A stretch of DNA of 64,000 bases from Rahnella bonaserana (GCF_019049675.1 NZ_JAFMOW010000065.1:124001-188000); one strand, 5' to 3'; shown: positions 9,122 through 18,301, counted from the stretch's first letter. Program-made: numbers and translations. Notes: a model not told the origin generated them from the sequence alone.

Positions 9122-9727
9122 ATGTCCGTTAAAAGAATGTCCTATGTCCGCCCGGCTCTGGTGATGACGGTTCTGCTGACGCTGGCGACCGGCGTGGTAT
9201 ATCCGCTGCTGACCACCGGCGTCTCAGAGTTGGTGTTCCGTACTCAGGCCATGGGTTCGCTGGTAAAAGACAGCGGGAATAAGGTGATTGGCTCAGAACT
9301 GATCGGGCAGAACTTTACCCGTAATGATTATTTCTGGGGACGTCCTTCTGTCACCTCCGACTCGCCGTATAACCCGATGGCTTCCGCTGGCAGCAATCTG
9401 GCGGCCAGTAATCCGGCACTGGATCAGGCGGTGAAAGACCGTGTGGCTGCGCTGCGTAAGGCCAATCCGCAAAGTCCGGCGGCGGTGCCGGTGGATCTGG
9501 TCACCGCCAGTGGCAGTGGTTTAGATCCCCAGATTTCGGTGGCTGCCGCCCAGTGGCAGGCACCGCGCATTGCTGTCGCGCGTGGTCTGCCACTGGCGCA
9601 AGTGAATAAATTGATTGATGATAATACATCATCGCCGCTGATTGGTTTCCTCGGCCCCGACGTGGTTAACGTGCTCGGGCTGAATCAGGCGCTGGATGAA
9701 CTGAAAAAAATTAACCGACCAAAATAA
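9122..9727 (+). CDS. kdpC: Potassium-transporting ATPase subunit KdpC
   Basis: KdpC is the single-span accessory subunit with a periplasmic domain that stabilises the pump. It has 201 residues from the ATG behind GAGGAAG. An upstream TTG would add five residues and is less likely. Conserved blocks include GVYPLLTT in E. coli (here [10 protein letters not shown]), [24 protein letters not shown] and [11 protein letters not shown]. The C-terminus ends NRPK, and its TAA stop codon lies inside the left arm of ERIC element C, so the repeat supplies the last codons and stop. Confidence 0.96.
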   Translation: MSVKRMSYVRPALVMTVLLTLATGVVYPLLTTGVSELVFRTQAMGSLVKDSGNKVIGSELIGQNFTRNDYFWGRPSVTSDSPYNPMASAGSNLAASNPALDQAVKDRVAALRKANPQSPAAVPVDLVTASGSGLDPQISVAAAQWQAPRIAVARGLPLAQVNKLIDDNTSSPLIGFLGPDVVNVLGLNQALDELKKINRPK

Positions 9728-9839
9728 TTCGGGTTGCAGGAAGGCGACAAGTGAAGGAGTCCCGATGAGCTTACATAAGTAAGTGATTCGGGTGACTGAG
9801 TGAAGCCAACGCACCTGAAGCTCGAAGTATGAAGGGTGA
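9719..9839 (+). repeat. ERIC element C inside the kdp operon
   Basis: The arms read AAAATAATTCGGGTTGCAGG and CTCGAAGTATGAAGGGTGA, with a CTTACATAAGTAAG dyad at the centre, giving a near-canonical ERIC of about 121 bp. It overlaps the kdpC stop codon and ends one base before the kdpD ATG. The GAAGGG in its right end is the only Shine-Dalgarno-like sequence for kdpD. Confidence 0.92.
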
Positions 9840-9840
9840 T

Positions 9841-12537
9841 ATGACAGAAGAAAGACCCGATCCTGACAGCCTGCTGGCGCTCGCTAACGAGAAGCCACGC
9901 GGGCAACTGAAAGTCTTTTTCGGCGCCTGTGCGGGCGTCGGGAAAACTTTTGCCATGTTGCAGGAAGCACAGCGCCTGCGCGCCACCGGCCTCGACGTGC
10001 TGGTTGGCGTGGTGGAAACCCACGGAAGGGAGGAAACGCAGGCGCTGCTGCCGGGGCTTTCTCTGTTACCGCCGAAACGCATAAACCACCGCGGTCGTCA
10101 GGTGCAGGAATTTGACCTCGACGCCGCGCTGGCCCGCCGCCCTGCCCTGATCCTGATGGATGAACTGGCACACAGTAACGCCGCCGGTTCTCGGCATCCG
10201 AAGCGCTGGCAGGATGTCGAAGAGTTACTCGACGCAGGAATCGACGTGTTTACCACCGTCAACGTTCAGCACCTCGAAAGCCTGAACGATGTGGTCAGCG
10301 GCGTCACCGGCATTATTATTCGCGAAACCGTTCCCGACCGCCTTTTTGATGACGCCAGCGAAGTGGTGCTGGTGGATTTACCGCCAGACTCCCTGCGTCA
10401 GCGCCTGAAAGAAGGCAAAGTTTATATTCCCGGTCAGGCTGAACGCGCCATCGAACACTTCTTCCGTAAAGGCAATCTGATTGCCCTGCGTGAGCTTTCC
10501 CTGCGTCGTACTGCCGATCGCGTTGACGATCAGATGCGCGAATATCGCGACGATCAGGGCGTTAACCGCGTCTGGCACACCCGCGACGCGCTGTTGCTGT
10601 GCATTGGTCACGGCGGCGGCAATGAGAAACTGGTGCGGGTCGCTTCCCGCATGGCCGCACGTCTCGGCTGCGTCTGGCATGCCGTGTATGTAGAAACGCC
10701 TCGTCTGCATCGTCTGCCTGAAGGCCAGCGCCGTGCCATTTTGCATTCCCTGAAACTGGCGCAGGAACTGGGCGCAGAAACTGCCACGCTCTCCGATCCG
10801 CAGGAAGAACAGGCGATTTTGCGTTACGCGCGCGAGCATCGTCTTGGCAAAATCGTGACCGGTCGCCGCCGTGAAAAACGCTGGAAATTCAGCGCCAGTT
10901 TTGCCGATAAACTGGCAGATATCGCGCCGGATCTCGATCTCATCGTCGTCGGACTGGAAGATTCACCGCCCAATCCGGCACGCAAAGAACAGGACTCACG
11001 CACGTTCGCCGACCGCTTCAGCCGTCAGCTCTGGGGCTGCTCGCTGGCGGTAGCGCTGTGTGCGGTGATCACCGTGATGTCGCAATGGCTGGTGCCAACT
11101 TTCGATCAGGCCAACCTGGTGATGGTGTATCTGCTCGGCGTGGTGATTGTCGCGCTGTTTTATGGCCGCTGGCCGTCGGTGCTGGCGGCGGTAATCAATG
11201 TTGTCAGCTTCGATCTGTTTTTCGTCCAGCCGCGCGGCTCGCTGGCAGTCACTGATGCACAATATCTGGTGACGTTCGGCGTCATGCTGATTGTCGGTAT
11301 TCTGATCGGGAATCTGACTGCCGGTGTGCGCTATCAGGCGCGCATCGCCCGTCACCGTGAAAAACGCGCGCAGCATCTGTATGAAATGTCCAAAGGGTTG
11401 AGCCAGTCGCTGACACCGGAAGCCATTGCACAGACCAGCCGCCACTTTATTTCTTCCAGCCTGAATGCCAAAACCGCTATTTTGCTGCCACAGGAGAACG
11501 GTGAACTGAAGCAGCCTGCCGGGGAAATCACGACGATAGTGGTGGATGAGGCTATCGCACGCTGGAGTTTCGACAAAAAACTGCCTGCTGGTGCGGGCAC
11601 TGATACCCTGCCGGGCGTGCCGTATCAGCTTCTGCCATTGATAGCTTCCGGTGAATCACGCGGTTTGCTGGCGGTCGAACCGCCGAATATCCGCCAGTTG
11701 CTGGTACCGGAACAGCAGCGTCTGTTGCAGACTTTCACCGTGCTGATTGCCAATGCCCTCGAACGTTTGCATCTGGCCGCCAGCGCAGAAACGGCCCGGC
11801 TGGAAACCGAACGCGAGCAACTGCGCAACTCGCTGCTTTCAGCGCTTTCCCATGATTTACGCACCCCGCTGACGGTGCTCTTCGGCCAGGCGGAAATCCT
11901 GACGCTGGATCTGGCGTCGGAAGGCTCAAAGCATGCGCCGCAGGCCAGCCAGATCCGCCAGCAAGTGCTGAGCACCACGCGGCTGGTGAACAATCTGCTG
12001 GATATGGCGCGCATTCAGTCCGGAGGATTTAATCTGCGTAAAGAGTGGCAGTCGGTGGAAGAAATCACCGGCAGCGCCCTGCGGATGCTGGAACCGGTGC
12101 TGGCACACGACCACATCGAAATCGATTTACCTCAGGAAATGGTGCTGGTTAACTGCGACGCCAGCCTGATTGAGCGGGTGCTGATTAATCTGCTGGAAAA
12201 CGCCCATAAGTATGCCGGAACCGGTGCGACGATTGGCATCAGAGCCACGCCGATGGATGACTGGCTGGAGATCGAAGTCTGGGATAATGGCCCTGGTATT
12301 CCGGCCGGTGCTGAACACGCTATTTTCGAAAAATTCGCCCGCGGAAATAAAGAATCAGCTATTCCCGGCGTGGGCTTGGGATTAGCCATTTGCCGTGCCA
12401 TTATTGAGGTGCACGACGGACGAATTTGGGCTGAGAATGGCCCGAACGGCGGCGCGCGTTTCCGTTTCAGGCTTCCGCTGGAAGCCCTGCCTGAGATGGA
12501 GGCGGATATGGACAATGACATCGACGAGGCAACGTGA
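9841..12537 (+). CDS. kdpD: Sensor histidine kinase KdpD
   Basis: KdpD senses potassium limitation and turgor and controls KdpE phosphorylation. From this ATG it has 898 residues (E. coli 894). An N-terminal KdpD domain carries the Walker-A-like GACAGVGKT (28-36) and is followed by a UspA-like domain. Four membrane spans lie around residues 400-500, then a GAF-like region, the H-box ALSHDLRTPLT and ATPase boxes NLLENAHKYAG, DNGPGIP and GVGLGLAI. The start was chosen by alignment with E. coli and the ERIC-derived AAGGG. An ATG 12 bases upstream, within the ERIC, is the alternative. It overlaps kdpE by four bases. Confidence 0.97.
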   Translation: MTEERPDPDSLLALANEKPRGQLKVFFGACAGVGKTFAMLQEAQRLRATGLDVLVGVVETHGREETQALLPGLSLLPPKRINHRGRQVQEFDLDAALARRPALILMDELAHSNAAGSRHPKRWQDVEELLDAGIDVFTTVNVQHLESLNDVVSGVTGIIIRETVPDRLFDDASEVVLVDLPPDSLRQRLKEGKVYIPGQAERAIEHFFRKGNLIALRELSLRRTADRVDDQMREYRDDQGVNRVWHTRDALLLCIGHGGGNEKLVRVASRMAARLGCVWHAVYVETPRLHRLPEGQRRAILHSLKLAQELGAETATLSDPQEEQAILRYAREHRLGKIVTGRRREKRWKFSASFADKLADIAPDLDLIVVGLEDSPPNPARKEQDSRTFADRFSRQLWGCSLAVALCAVITVMSQWLVPTFDQANLVMVYLLGVVIVALFYGRWPSVLAAVINVVSFDLFFVQPRGSLAVTDAQYLVTFGVMLIVGILIGNLTAGVRYQARIARHREKRAQHLYEMSKGLSQSLTPEAIAQTSRHFISSSLNAKTAILLPQENGELKQPAGEITTIVVDEAIARWSFDKKLPAGAGTDTLPGVPYQLLPLIASGESRGLLAVEPPNIRQLLVPEQQRLLQTFTVLIANALERLHLAASAETARLETEREQLRNSLLSALSHDLRTPLTVLFGQAEILTLDLASEGSKHAPQASQIRQQVLSTTRLVNNLLDMARIQSGGFNLRKEWQSVEEITGSALRMLEPVLAHDHIEIDLPQEMVLVNCDASLIERVLINLLENAHKYAGTGATIGIRATPMDDWLEIEVWDNGPGIPAGAEHAIFEKFARGNKESAIPGVGLGLAICRAIIEVHDGRIWAENGPNGGARFRFRLPLEALPEMEADMDNDIDEAT

Positions 12538-13223
12538 GCGCATCCCCGGTAAATATTTTAATTGTTGAAGACGAAAAAGAGATCCGCCGCTTTGTGCGCA
12601 CGGCACTCGAGGCGGAAGGCTTACGGGTGTTTGAAAGCGAGACACTGCAACGCGGGCTGATTGAGGCCGGCACGCGTAAACCGGATCTGATCATTCTCGA
12701 TCTCGGTTTACCGGACGGTGACGGCCTGACTTATATCCGCGATTTACGCCACTGGAGCGCCATCCCGATTATTGTGCTGTCAGCACGCACGAGCGAAGAA
12801 GACAAAATTGCTGCGCTGGATGCCGGTGCTGATGATTTTCTTACCAAGCCGTTTGGCGTTGGTGAACTGCTGGCGAGGGTTCGCGTTGCATTGCGCCGCC
12901 ATGCGGGCAGCTCACAGGAAAGCCCGCTGGTGACGTTTGCTGATGTGACGGTAGATTTGATCAACCGGCGCGTACAGCGAAACGGGGAAGACTGTCATCT
13001 GACGCCGATTGAGTTTCGCCTCCTGGCCGAACTGCTGGCGAACAGCGGTAAAGTCATTACTCAGCGTCAGTTACTGAGCCACGTGTGGGGCCCGAATTAC
13101 GTTGAACACAGTCATTATCTGCGCATCTACATGGGGCATTTGCGCCAGAAACTGGAAGCCGATGCCACCCGGCCGCGTCATTTACTGACCGAAACCGGCG
13201 TGGGCTATCGTTTTATGCCTTAG
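12534..13223 (+). CDS. kdpE: Response regulator KdpE
   Basis: KdpE is an OmpR/PhoB-family activator of kdpFABC. Its 229 residues comprise a receiver domain, with acidic pocket residues in VEDEKE and phospho-acceptor D56 in LIILDLGLPDGDG, and a C-terminal winged helix ending in YLRIYMGHLRQKLE and GVGYRFMP. It starts at GTG overlapping the kdpD stop codon (GTGA), which implies translational coupling. Its 3' end overlaps the convergent PadR-family gene by 11 bases, and no terminator separates them. Confidence 0.97.
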   Translation: MSASPVNILIVEDEKEIRRFVRTALEAEGLRVFESETLQRGLIEAGTRKPDLIILDLGLPDGDGLTYIRDLRHWSAIPIIVLSARTSEEDKIAALDAGADDFLTKPFGVGELLARVRVALRRHAGSSQESPLVTFADVTVDLINRRVQRNGEDCHLTPIEFRLLAELLANSGKVITQRQLLSHVWGPNYVEHSHYLRIYMGHLRQKLEADATRPRHLLTETGVGYRFMP

Positions 13224-13929
13224 GTTCGTCAGTTTCCGGTTTGGCTTCGCCAAATTCGGCTTCCAGACTTTCCGCAGCCTGCTGCAAAATCGCATTCACC
13301 CGCACCACCTGCTCCGGCGTTAAATCCGCACGCATCATGTTGCCGCGCAGCGCGTGACGCAGGCGGTGCATCGATTCATGAATACCTTCTGCCAGATTGT
13401 TTTCGCGCGGACGCTGAGCCCCGGCCAGACGGGCAAAAATCACATCCACTGCCGCCTGATGCTGCGCCAGTTCGACTTTCCCGGCTTCAGTTATCTGATA
13501 GCTTTTACGACCATTACCTGTGGCGACAGGCTCAAGGAAATCCTGTTCTTCCAGCAGCGTCAGCGTCGGGTAAATCACGCCAGGGCTTGGTACATACAGA
13601 CCGGAAGACGCTTCTTCAATCGCTTTGATCAACTCATAACCGTGGCTTGGTTTTTTCGCCACCAGCGCCAGCAGCACGCGGCGCAAATCACCGTGTTCAA
13701 ACAAACGATGCACACCGCGCTCGCCACGCCCCCCGCGACGACCGTCGCCACGTCCGCGGCGTTCGCGCCCTTCTTCACCACGTTCTTCACCACGATGGCG
13801 CCCATCCCGGCGCAACATGTGGCGCTCGCTGTGATCGCTGCGTTCTGAATCATGACGGCAATGACCGCGATGCCCTTCTTCCCGGCAACCGTGACCGCGA
13901 TGGCGGCCTTCAAACATTTTGCTAAACAT
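13213..13929 (-). CDS. yqjI: PadR-family regulator resembling nickel-responsive YqjI
   Basis: The 238-residue protein has an unusual first 75 residues rich in His, Arg, Glu and Gly (HRGHG, HCRHDSERSDHSERH), followed by a PadR winged helix. That domain contains LVAKKPSHGYELIKAIEE and PGVIYPTLTLLEE. E. coli YqjI has the same plan: its His-rich N-terminus binds nickel and it represses yqjH and itself. The assignment is by architecture, and orthology is likely but not proven. A perfect inverted repeat just before the start codon fits autorepression. No yqjH ferric reductase gene is adjacent. Confidence 0.85.
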   Translation of the reverse strand: MFSKMFEGRHRGHGCREEGHRGHCRHDSERSDHSERHMLRRDGRHRGEERGEEGRERRGRGDGRRGGRGERGVHRLFEHGDLRRVLLALVAKKPSHGYELIKAIEEASSGLYVPSPGVIYPTLTLLEEQDFLEPVATGNGRKSYQITEAGKVELAQHQAAVDVIFARLAGAQRPRENNLAEGIHESMHRLRHALRGNMMRADLTPEQVVRVNAILQQAAESLEAEFGEAKPETDEPKA

Positions 13930-13942
13930 AGTTTACTTCCCA

Positions 13943-13976
13943 TTTAGATATATCGAATTATTTCGATATATCTAAA
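13943..13976 (-). promoter_or_regulatory. Perfect-palindrome operator of the PadR/YqjI-like gene
   Basis: The 15-base arms TTTAGATATATCGAA and TTCGATATATCTAAA are separated by four bases, 14 bases before the start codon. PadR-family repressors bind long AT-rich dyads of this kind, so autoregulation is likely. Confidence 0.75.
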
Positions 13977-14015
13977 CTAGATCGGTTTTCAGAAACTGGC
14001 AAGCCGAAAAGTGCA

Positions 14016-14030
14016 TTTAGATATATCTTT
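14016..14030. promoter_or_regulatory. Second, shorter copy of the YqjI-like operator motif
   Basis: TTTAGATATATCTTT repeats the TTTAGATATATC core of the upstream palindrome, about 63 bases away centre to centre. It contains the self-complementary AGATATATCT. It may be a second binding site allowing cooperative repression. Confidence 0.5.
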
Positions 14031-14063
14031 TTCATCTCTGAACTGACGGCAAGAAACGGGCAA

Positions 14064-14128
14064 AAAAAAAGCGCTGAATAATCAGCGCTTTTGATGAGGT
14101 CAAGAAAGGGCTTATTTGGCGTCGGCAA
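14064..14128 (-). repeat. 65-bp direct repeat, copy 1 (pgm 3' end and terminator)
   Basis: It is identical to 15778-15842 except at one base (G14118 versus A15832). It comprises the pgm terminator hairpin (AAAAGCGCTGA/TCAGCGCTTTT at 14067-14092) and the last pgm codons, Ala-Asp-Ala-Lys-stop. The single difference is synonymous in the pgm frame (GCC versus GCT). It is a detached pgm tail lying just beyond the stop codon of the AT-rich sulfatase-family gene, and it now supplies that gene's terminator. Confidence 0.9.
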
Positions 14129-14132
14129 AAAA

Positions 14133-15638
14133 TCAGATGACCGGAGGATCTTCTGCCAGAGTACGGTGATCAATGTACTGACCGCCATTAAAGATGGTGT
14201 TGTCATCAAAGTGGAAAGGCTGAGGGCTTTCAATGCGTGCATCCAAAAACGTTGCATAGAAAGAAATGAAATTTAACGCCGAGATTGGCTTGTCATGATA
14301 CGTCCGGCTTTTCGCACTACTATCCAGCACCAGCAGCGGGATATTATAATTTTGCTTATAGCTGGCATTATGCAGTAAGGTCAGGTGACCGGACGATTCA
14401 TCTTTGCTTAAGCCGTGATCTGAGAAATACATAATTTTAAAGTGATACTGCTTTTGCTCCGCCAATGTGTAGATTTTTTCGATCATCTTATCTGCTTTGA
14501 GGTAGGTCGAGAGGTAGCAGGAAATCGCTTTTTCTCTGTGCGGAATAATCATGTCATTCCGTGTAAGCCGGTCACAAAAATTCGCATGCGAACCCATGAG
14601 GTGGAAAACGACCAGGGTATTTTCTTTTTTCTGATTGAGGATTTTCTCGTAAGGCGTAATCAGCTCCGAATCATCTGAATTACTGTCGTCATAAGATCCT
14701 TTTTTAAGCAGGAAAAGATGATCGCTGTAAATGGATATTTTCGATATCGGCGTATCCGCTTTACCAAGAAAGCCTTGATTAGAAAGCCAGTAGGTTTCCA
14801 TATGGAGCGCTTTCGCCAGCGTCACAATATTATTATTGATTTCAATATTACCGTCAGGGTTTGTTTTCGCTAGCGTACGTGGCAAAGCCATAAAAGTATT
14901 AGGCGCGGCAGCATGGTATTGAGAATAATAATCGCCAGGCTCTCTCTCTAAGAAAGGCATGTTCTTAACCGGATAACCATACAGCGAACTGTAATCGCTG
15001 CGCATACTTTCACCAATAATCACAATGTAGAGATTTTTTCTCTTACCATTAGGTAAAACAGAACTCGCTTTCCAGTTTGAAGGAAGACCACGACTGCTGT
15101 TCAGGTCAGCCATATTTTCTTTATAAGAATAATAGGATGTGTAAGCGCGCTGGAAGAAATTAAACATGTTCAGACGCACCCCCATTTCTCTATCGAACCT
15201 GACGAAAATAACACCAGCCATGAGTACCAGGAAAACACACGATATTGTGTTATTTTTTATTTTCCTGTCTTTTGATAAATAAAAGAAAATTAACATAGTA
15301 ACAACAGGAAGAGCCATTTGGTAACATGTAACTTGCTTAACAAATTCCAGCGCTTCGGTGGTATTGGTTTGGAATAGCGAAGACATCACCAGGATGGAAG
15401 GCTTACCATATAAATTTGCTGTTATTGAATACACAGCAGAAATGAAAACCAGCACCCATGCTAACCGCCTGACCATTCTTCTGGCAGAAAGAATAAATGC
15501 AAAAAATAATGCATTAAAAATGAAATCGATGCCTTTCGCTGTCTTGTAACCTAAATTTATATTGAGAAGAATTGCGGAAGAAATCACAAGAAGAAAAGCA
15601 AAGCACGCATCCTTGCTGGGTAAATTTAATCGGCGCAT
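14133..15638 (-). CDS. Sulfatase-family membrane protein, putative phosphoethanolamine transferase
   Basis: The 501-residue protein has about five N-terminal membrane segments (near 12-28, 36-52, 58-76, 106-122 and 132-148) and a periplasmic sulfatase/alkaline-phosphatase-like domain. Metal and catalytic motifs resemble EptA/OpgE transferases: IIGESMRSDY (E210), AAPNTFMALP with candidate nucleophile T248, HLMGSH (346-351) and YFSDHG (D407, H408). The likely role is adding phosphoethanolamine to an envelope glycan or lipid. The acceptor is unknown. The gene is much more AT-rich than its surroundings: 60-base lines I counted gave 18-43% G+C, against 55% in a pgm line. It is bracketed by 65-bp copies of the pgm tail, which suggests acquisition. 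E. coli has nothing here. Confidence 0.8.
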   Translation of the reverse strand: MRRLNLPSKDACFAFLLVISSAILLNINLGYKTAKGIDFIFNALFFAFILSARRMVRRLAWVLVFISAVYSITANLYGKPSILVMSSLFQTNTTEALEFVKQVTCYQMALPVVTMLIFFYLSKDRKIKNNTISCVFLVLMAGVIFVRFDREMGVRLNMFNFFQRAYTSYYSYKENMADLNSSRGLPSNWKASSVLPNGKRKNLYIVIIGESMRSDYSSLYGYPVKNMPFLEREPGDYYSQYHAAAPNTFMALPRTLAKTNPDGNIEINNNIVTLAKALHMETYWLSNQGFLGKADTPISKISIYSDHLFLLKKGSYDDSNSDDSELITPYEKILNQKKENTLVVFHLMGSHANFCDRLTRNDMIIPHREKAISCYLSTYLKADKMIEKIYTLAEQKQYHFKIMYFSDHGLSKDESSGHLTLLHNASYKQNYNIPLLVLDSSAKSRTYHDKPISALNFISFYATFLDARIESPQPFHFDDNTIFNGGQYIDHRTLAEDPPVI

Positions 15639-15777
15639 TTTAGTTATACTAATTAATTGAATAGTGAAGGGAATAATCCGTATTATTGAAAATTATGACA
15701 CTTTTATGAAAACCGGCCGAAATATACACCCTTGGTATTATTGAATCAAAAGGTAATTAATGTTTTCCTAAGACTAT

Positions 15778-15842
15778 AAAAAAAGCGCTGAATAATCAGC
15801 GCTTTTGATGAGGTCAAGAAAGGGCTTATTTAGCGTCGGCAA
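15778..15842 (-). repeat. 65-bp direct repeat, copy 2 (native pgm 3' end and terminator)
   Basis: This copy is continuous with the pgm coding sequence: it holds the last pgm codons and stop codon (15826-15828) and a perfect terminator hairpin at 15781-15806, followed in minus-strand RNA by a U run. The partner at 14064-14128 differs by one base. The two copies frame a 1.65-kb AT-rich segment. Confidence 0.9.
15781..15806 (-). terminator. pgm rho-independent terminator
   Basis: AAAAGCGCTGA, loop ATAA, TCAGCGCTTTT form an 11-bp perfect stem with a U tract on the minus strand, 19 bases after the pgm stop codon. Confidence 0.9.
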
Positions 15843-17469
15843 GAACCTTGCTGACGATTTCTACCGCTTCTTTCTCGATTTGTTCACGGTGTTCAGCACC
15901 GAGGAAGCTTTCACAATAGATTTTGTAGGCTTCTTCTGTACCGGAAGGACGAGCCGCGAACCAGCCGTTTTTAGTCATCACTTTCAGGCCGCCGATTGAC
16001 GCGCCATTACCCGGCGCGTTCGTCAGACGGGCAGTGATCGGGTCACCGGCCAGCGTGTCGGCTTTCACCTGTTCAGGAGAAAGTTTAGACAGCGCGGCTT
16101 TCTGCGCATGAGTTGCAGGTGCCTGAATACGGTTGTAGCTTGGCGCGCCAAAGCGGGCAGCCAGTTCGTTGTAATGTTCCTGCGGGTTTTTGCCGGTGAC
16201 GGCGGTAATTTCCGCTGCCAGCAGGCACATGATGATGCCGTCTTTATCGGTAGACCATGGTGTGCCGTTGAAACGCAGGAAAGAAGCCCCTGCACTTTCT
16301 TCGCCACCAAAACCGAAGCTGCCGTCAAACAGACCATCAACGAACCATTTAAAGCCTACCGGTACTTCTACCAGTTTACGGCCTAAATCTTCCACTACGC
16401 GGTCGATCATCGCGCTGGAAACCAGCGTTTTACCGACGGCAACATCTTTGCCCCACTGCGGACGGTGCTGGAACAGGTACTGAATCGCCACCGCCAGATA
16501 ATGGTTCGGGTTCATCAGACCGGCTGGCGTCACGATGCCGTGGCGATCGTAGTCAGGGTCATTGGCAAAGGCCAGATCGAATTTATCACGCAGCGCAAGC
16601 AGACCGGCCATCGCGGATTCAGACGAGCAGTCCATGCGGATCACACCGTCGTGGTCGAGATGCATGAAACGGAAAGTCTGATCGACTTCATCGTTTACCA
16701 GCGTCAGGTCCAGTTTGTAATGTTCAGCGATACGTTTCCAGTATTCGATACCGGAACCACCGAGAGGATCCACACCGAGTTTCAGGCCTGCTTTCTGAAT
16801 AGCAGCCATATCAACAATGTCGGTCAGGCCTTCGATAAACGGCTGAACCAGATCCTGTGCGACCAGATGACCGCTTTTCCAGGCTTGATCCAGAGACTGT
16901 CGTTTCACGCCTGCAAGCCTGGCAGCCAGCAATGCGTTAGCGCGTTTCTCGATCACGGAGGTCAGATTGGTATCTGCCGGGCCACCGTTGGTCGGGTTGT
17001 ATTTGATGCCGCCATCTTCCGGTGGATTGTGCGAAGGGGTGATGACGATGCCATCAGCCAGCGCGCCACCGTTGCGGTTATGGGTCAGGATAGCGTGAGA
17101 CACCGCAGGCGTCGGCGTGAAGCCGTTGTCTTCCTGAACAATGACATCTACGCCATTCGCCGTCAGCACTTCCAGCACAGAGATAAACGCCGGTTCAGAC
17201 AACGCATGCGTGTCTTTACCCACGTAGCACGGGCCGGTGGTGCCCTGCTCTTTACGCACTTCAGCAATTGCCTGAGCAATAGCCAGGATGTGCGCTTCAT
17301 TAAAGCTGTGACGCAACGAACTACCGCGATGGCCGGACGTGCCGAACTTAACAGCGTGTGCTGTGTTAGCCGGATCCGGTTGCAGAACGTAATACTGTGA
17401 CGTTAACTGCGCCACATTAATCAAATCGCTTTGCTGAGCAGGTTGCCCTGCACGGGGGTGATTAGCCAC
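15826..17469 (-). CDS. pgm: Phosphoglucomutase (alpha-D-glucose)
   Basis: Pgm interconverts glucose-1-phosphate and glucose-6-phosphate in the cytoplasm, feeding UDP-glucose, glycogen and trehalose pathways. The 547-residue protein (E. coli 546) carries phosphoserine loop [11 protein letters not shown], metal loop [10 protein letters not shown], sugar-binding [10 protein letters not shown] and phosphate-binding [12 protein letters not shown]. It starts at GTG behind AGGGAG. It lies 25 bases downstream of seqA in the conserved seqA-pgm operon. Its 3' end is duplicated 1.7 kb away (14064-14128). Confidence 0.98.
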   Translation of the reverse strand: MANHPRAGQPAQQSDLINVAQLTSQYYVLQPDPANTAHAVKFGTSGHRGSSLRHSFNEAHILAIAQAIAEVRKEQGTTGPCYVGKDTHALSEPAFISVLEVLTANGVDVIVQEDNGFTPTPAVSHAILTHNRNGGALADGIVITPSHNPPEDGGIKYNPTNGGPADTNLTSVIEKRANALLAARLAGVKRQSLDQAWKSGHLVAQDLVQPFIEGLTDIVDMAAIQKAGLKLGVDPLGGSGIEYWKRIAEHYKLDLTLVNDEVDQTFRFMHLDHDGVIRMDCSSESAMAGLLALRDKFDLAFANDPDYDRHGIVTPAGLMNPNHYLAVAIQYLFQHRPQWGKDVAVGKTLVSSAMIDRVVEDLGRKLVEVPVGFKWFVDGLFDGSFGFGGEESAGASFLRFNGTPWSTDKDGIIMCLLAAEITAVTGKNPQEHYNELAARFGAPSYNRIQAPATHAQKAALSKLSPEQVKADTLAGDPITARLTNAPGNGASIGGLKVMTKNGWFAARPSGTEEAYKIYCESFLGAEHREQIEKEAVEIVSKVLADAK

Positions 17470-17494
17470 TGGCGCTTCTCCCTTACGCTGAAAT

Positions 17495-18052
17495 TTAGAG
17501 GGTGCCGCACACTTTGTCAGTCAGTTCCGCCGGGAACTGCATGAGTTGCATGATGTGTTCGATCATGCTGCGTTTGCGACCTGTGTTGGTATTCGTAATA
17601 ACCCAATACGGCGTTCCGGGAACGTGTTTAGGCTTGGTATGAATGCCGTTTTGCAGCAAGGTTTGCTGGTCACCGGCAAAATAGGTACGCGTGCGGCCCG
17701 TTAATGACTCGGTCGCAACAGCAAATTCTTTCGGGTTCAGGCCATACAAGGTCGACAGGATCAACATAAAGCGGTTTACCGCCTTGGTTTGCTCTGCGTA
17801 TTCGTCAGACAGCAACAGTTCACGGACCGCGCGGACTTTATCACGCGAAGTCGGTGCTGCTGCGGCGGCGACAGGTTTTTCCTGCGCAACAGTGCCGGCA
17901 ATAACGGAAGCATTCACTGACGCGGCAGGAGCGGTCTGTCCGGCAGTAAACTTCAACATACGGCGTAAAATATCAGACGCACTTTCACCGATAGCCTGCG
18001 TGTGGCTGGCAATGTAGCGGTAGAGTTCTTCGTCAACCTCAATAGTTTTCAT
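17495..18052 (-). CDS. seqA: SeqA, negative modulator of replication initiation
   Basis: SeqA binds hemimethylated GATC sites, sequesters oriC and organises new DNA. The 185-residue protein (E. coli 181) has the N-terminal multimerisation segment [19 protein letters not shown], a short Ala/Val/Pro-rich linker (about residues 55-75) and a C-terminal DNA-binding domain. That domain contains [32 protein letters not shown] and [12 protein letters not shown]. It is the first gene of the seqA-pgm operon and is divergent from ybfF across about 250 bases without other recognisable features. Confidence 0.97.
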   Translation of the reverse strand: MKTIEVDEELYRYIASHTQAIGESASDILRRMLKFTAGQTAPAASVNASVIAGTVAQEKPVAAAAAPTSRDKVRAVRELLLSDEYAEQTKAVNRFMLILSTLYGLNPKEFAVATESLTGRTRTYFAGDQQTLLQNGIHTKPKHVPGTPYWVITNTNTGRKRSMIEHIMQLMQFPAELTDKVCGTL

Positions 18053-18301
18053 CTTTATCCAGTACTGTTTTTCTACTTAATTCAAAAGGATTATACAAAT
18101 TTCTACACAGTAACAAACAGGGGAATTGTGCCGCGAAGCAAAAACCAGACTACTTCCCGTTTTTGCTGCATGCTGGCTCCGGCCTGATCTGCTTCTGGTA
18201 GTCAAATCCCGCTCAGGCATCTGGCAGAAACTTTCTGTTTTAAAAAATCATCCGCAACTCATGATAACCTAATGGAATCGTTTATCAGTATGAACTTCGC
18301 C

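Noticed and set aside
14064-15842. Insertion sequence or composite transposon carrying the transferase gene
   Set aside because: There is no transposase or terminal inverted repeats. The flanking repeats are pgm tails, not mobile-element ends.
16465-17400. Long open frame (311 codons) on the plus strand
   Set aside because: It lies wholly antisense to pgm, has no recognisable domain and an unnatural composition. It is a shadow of pgm codon bias.
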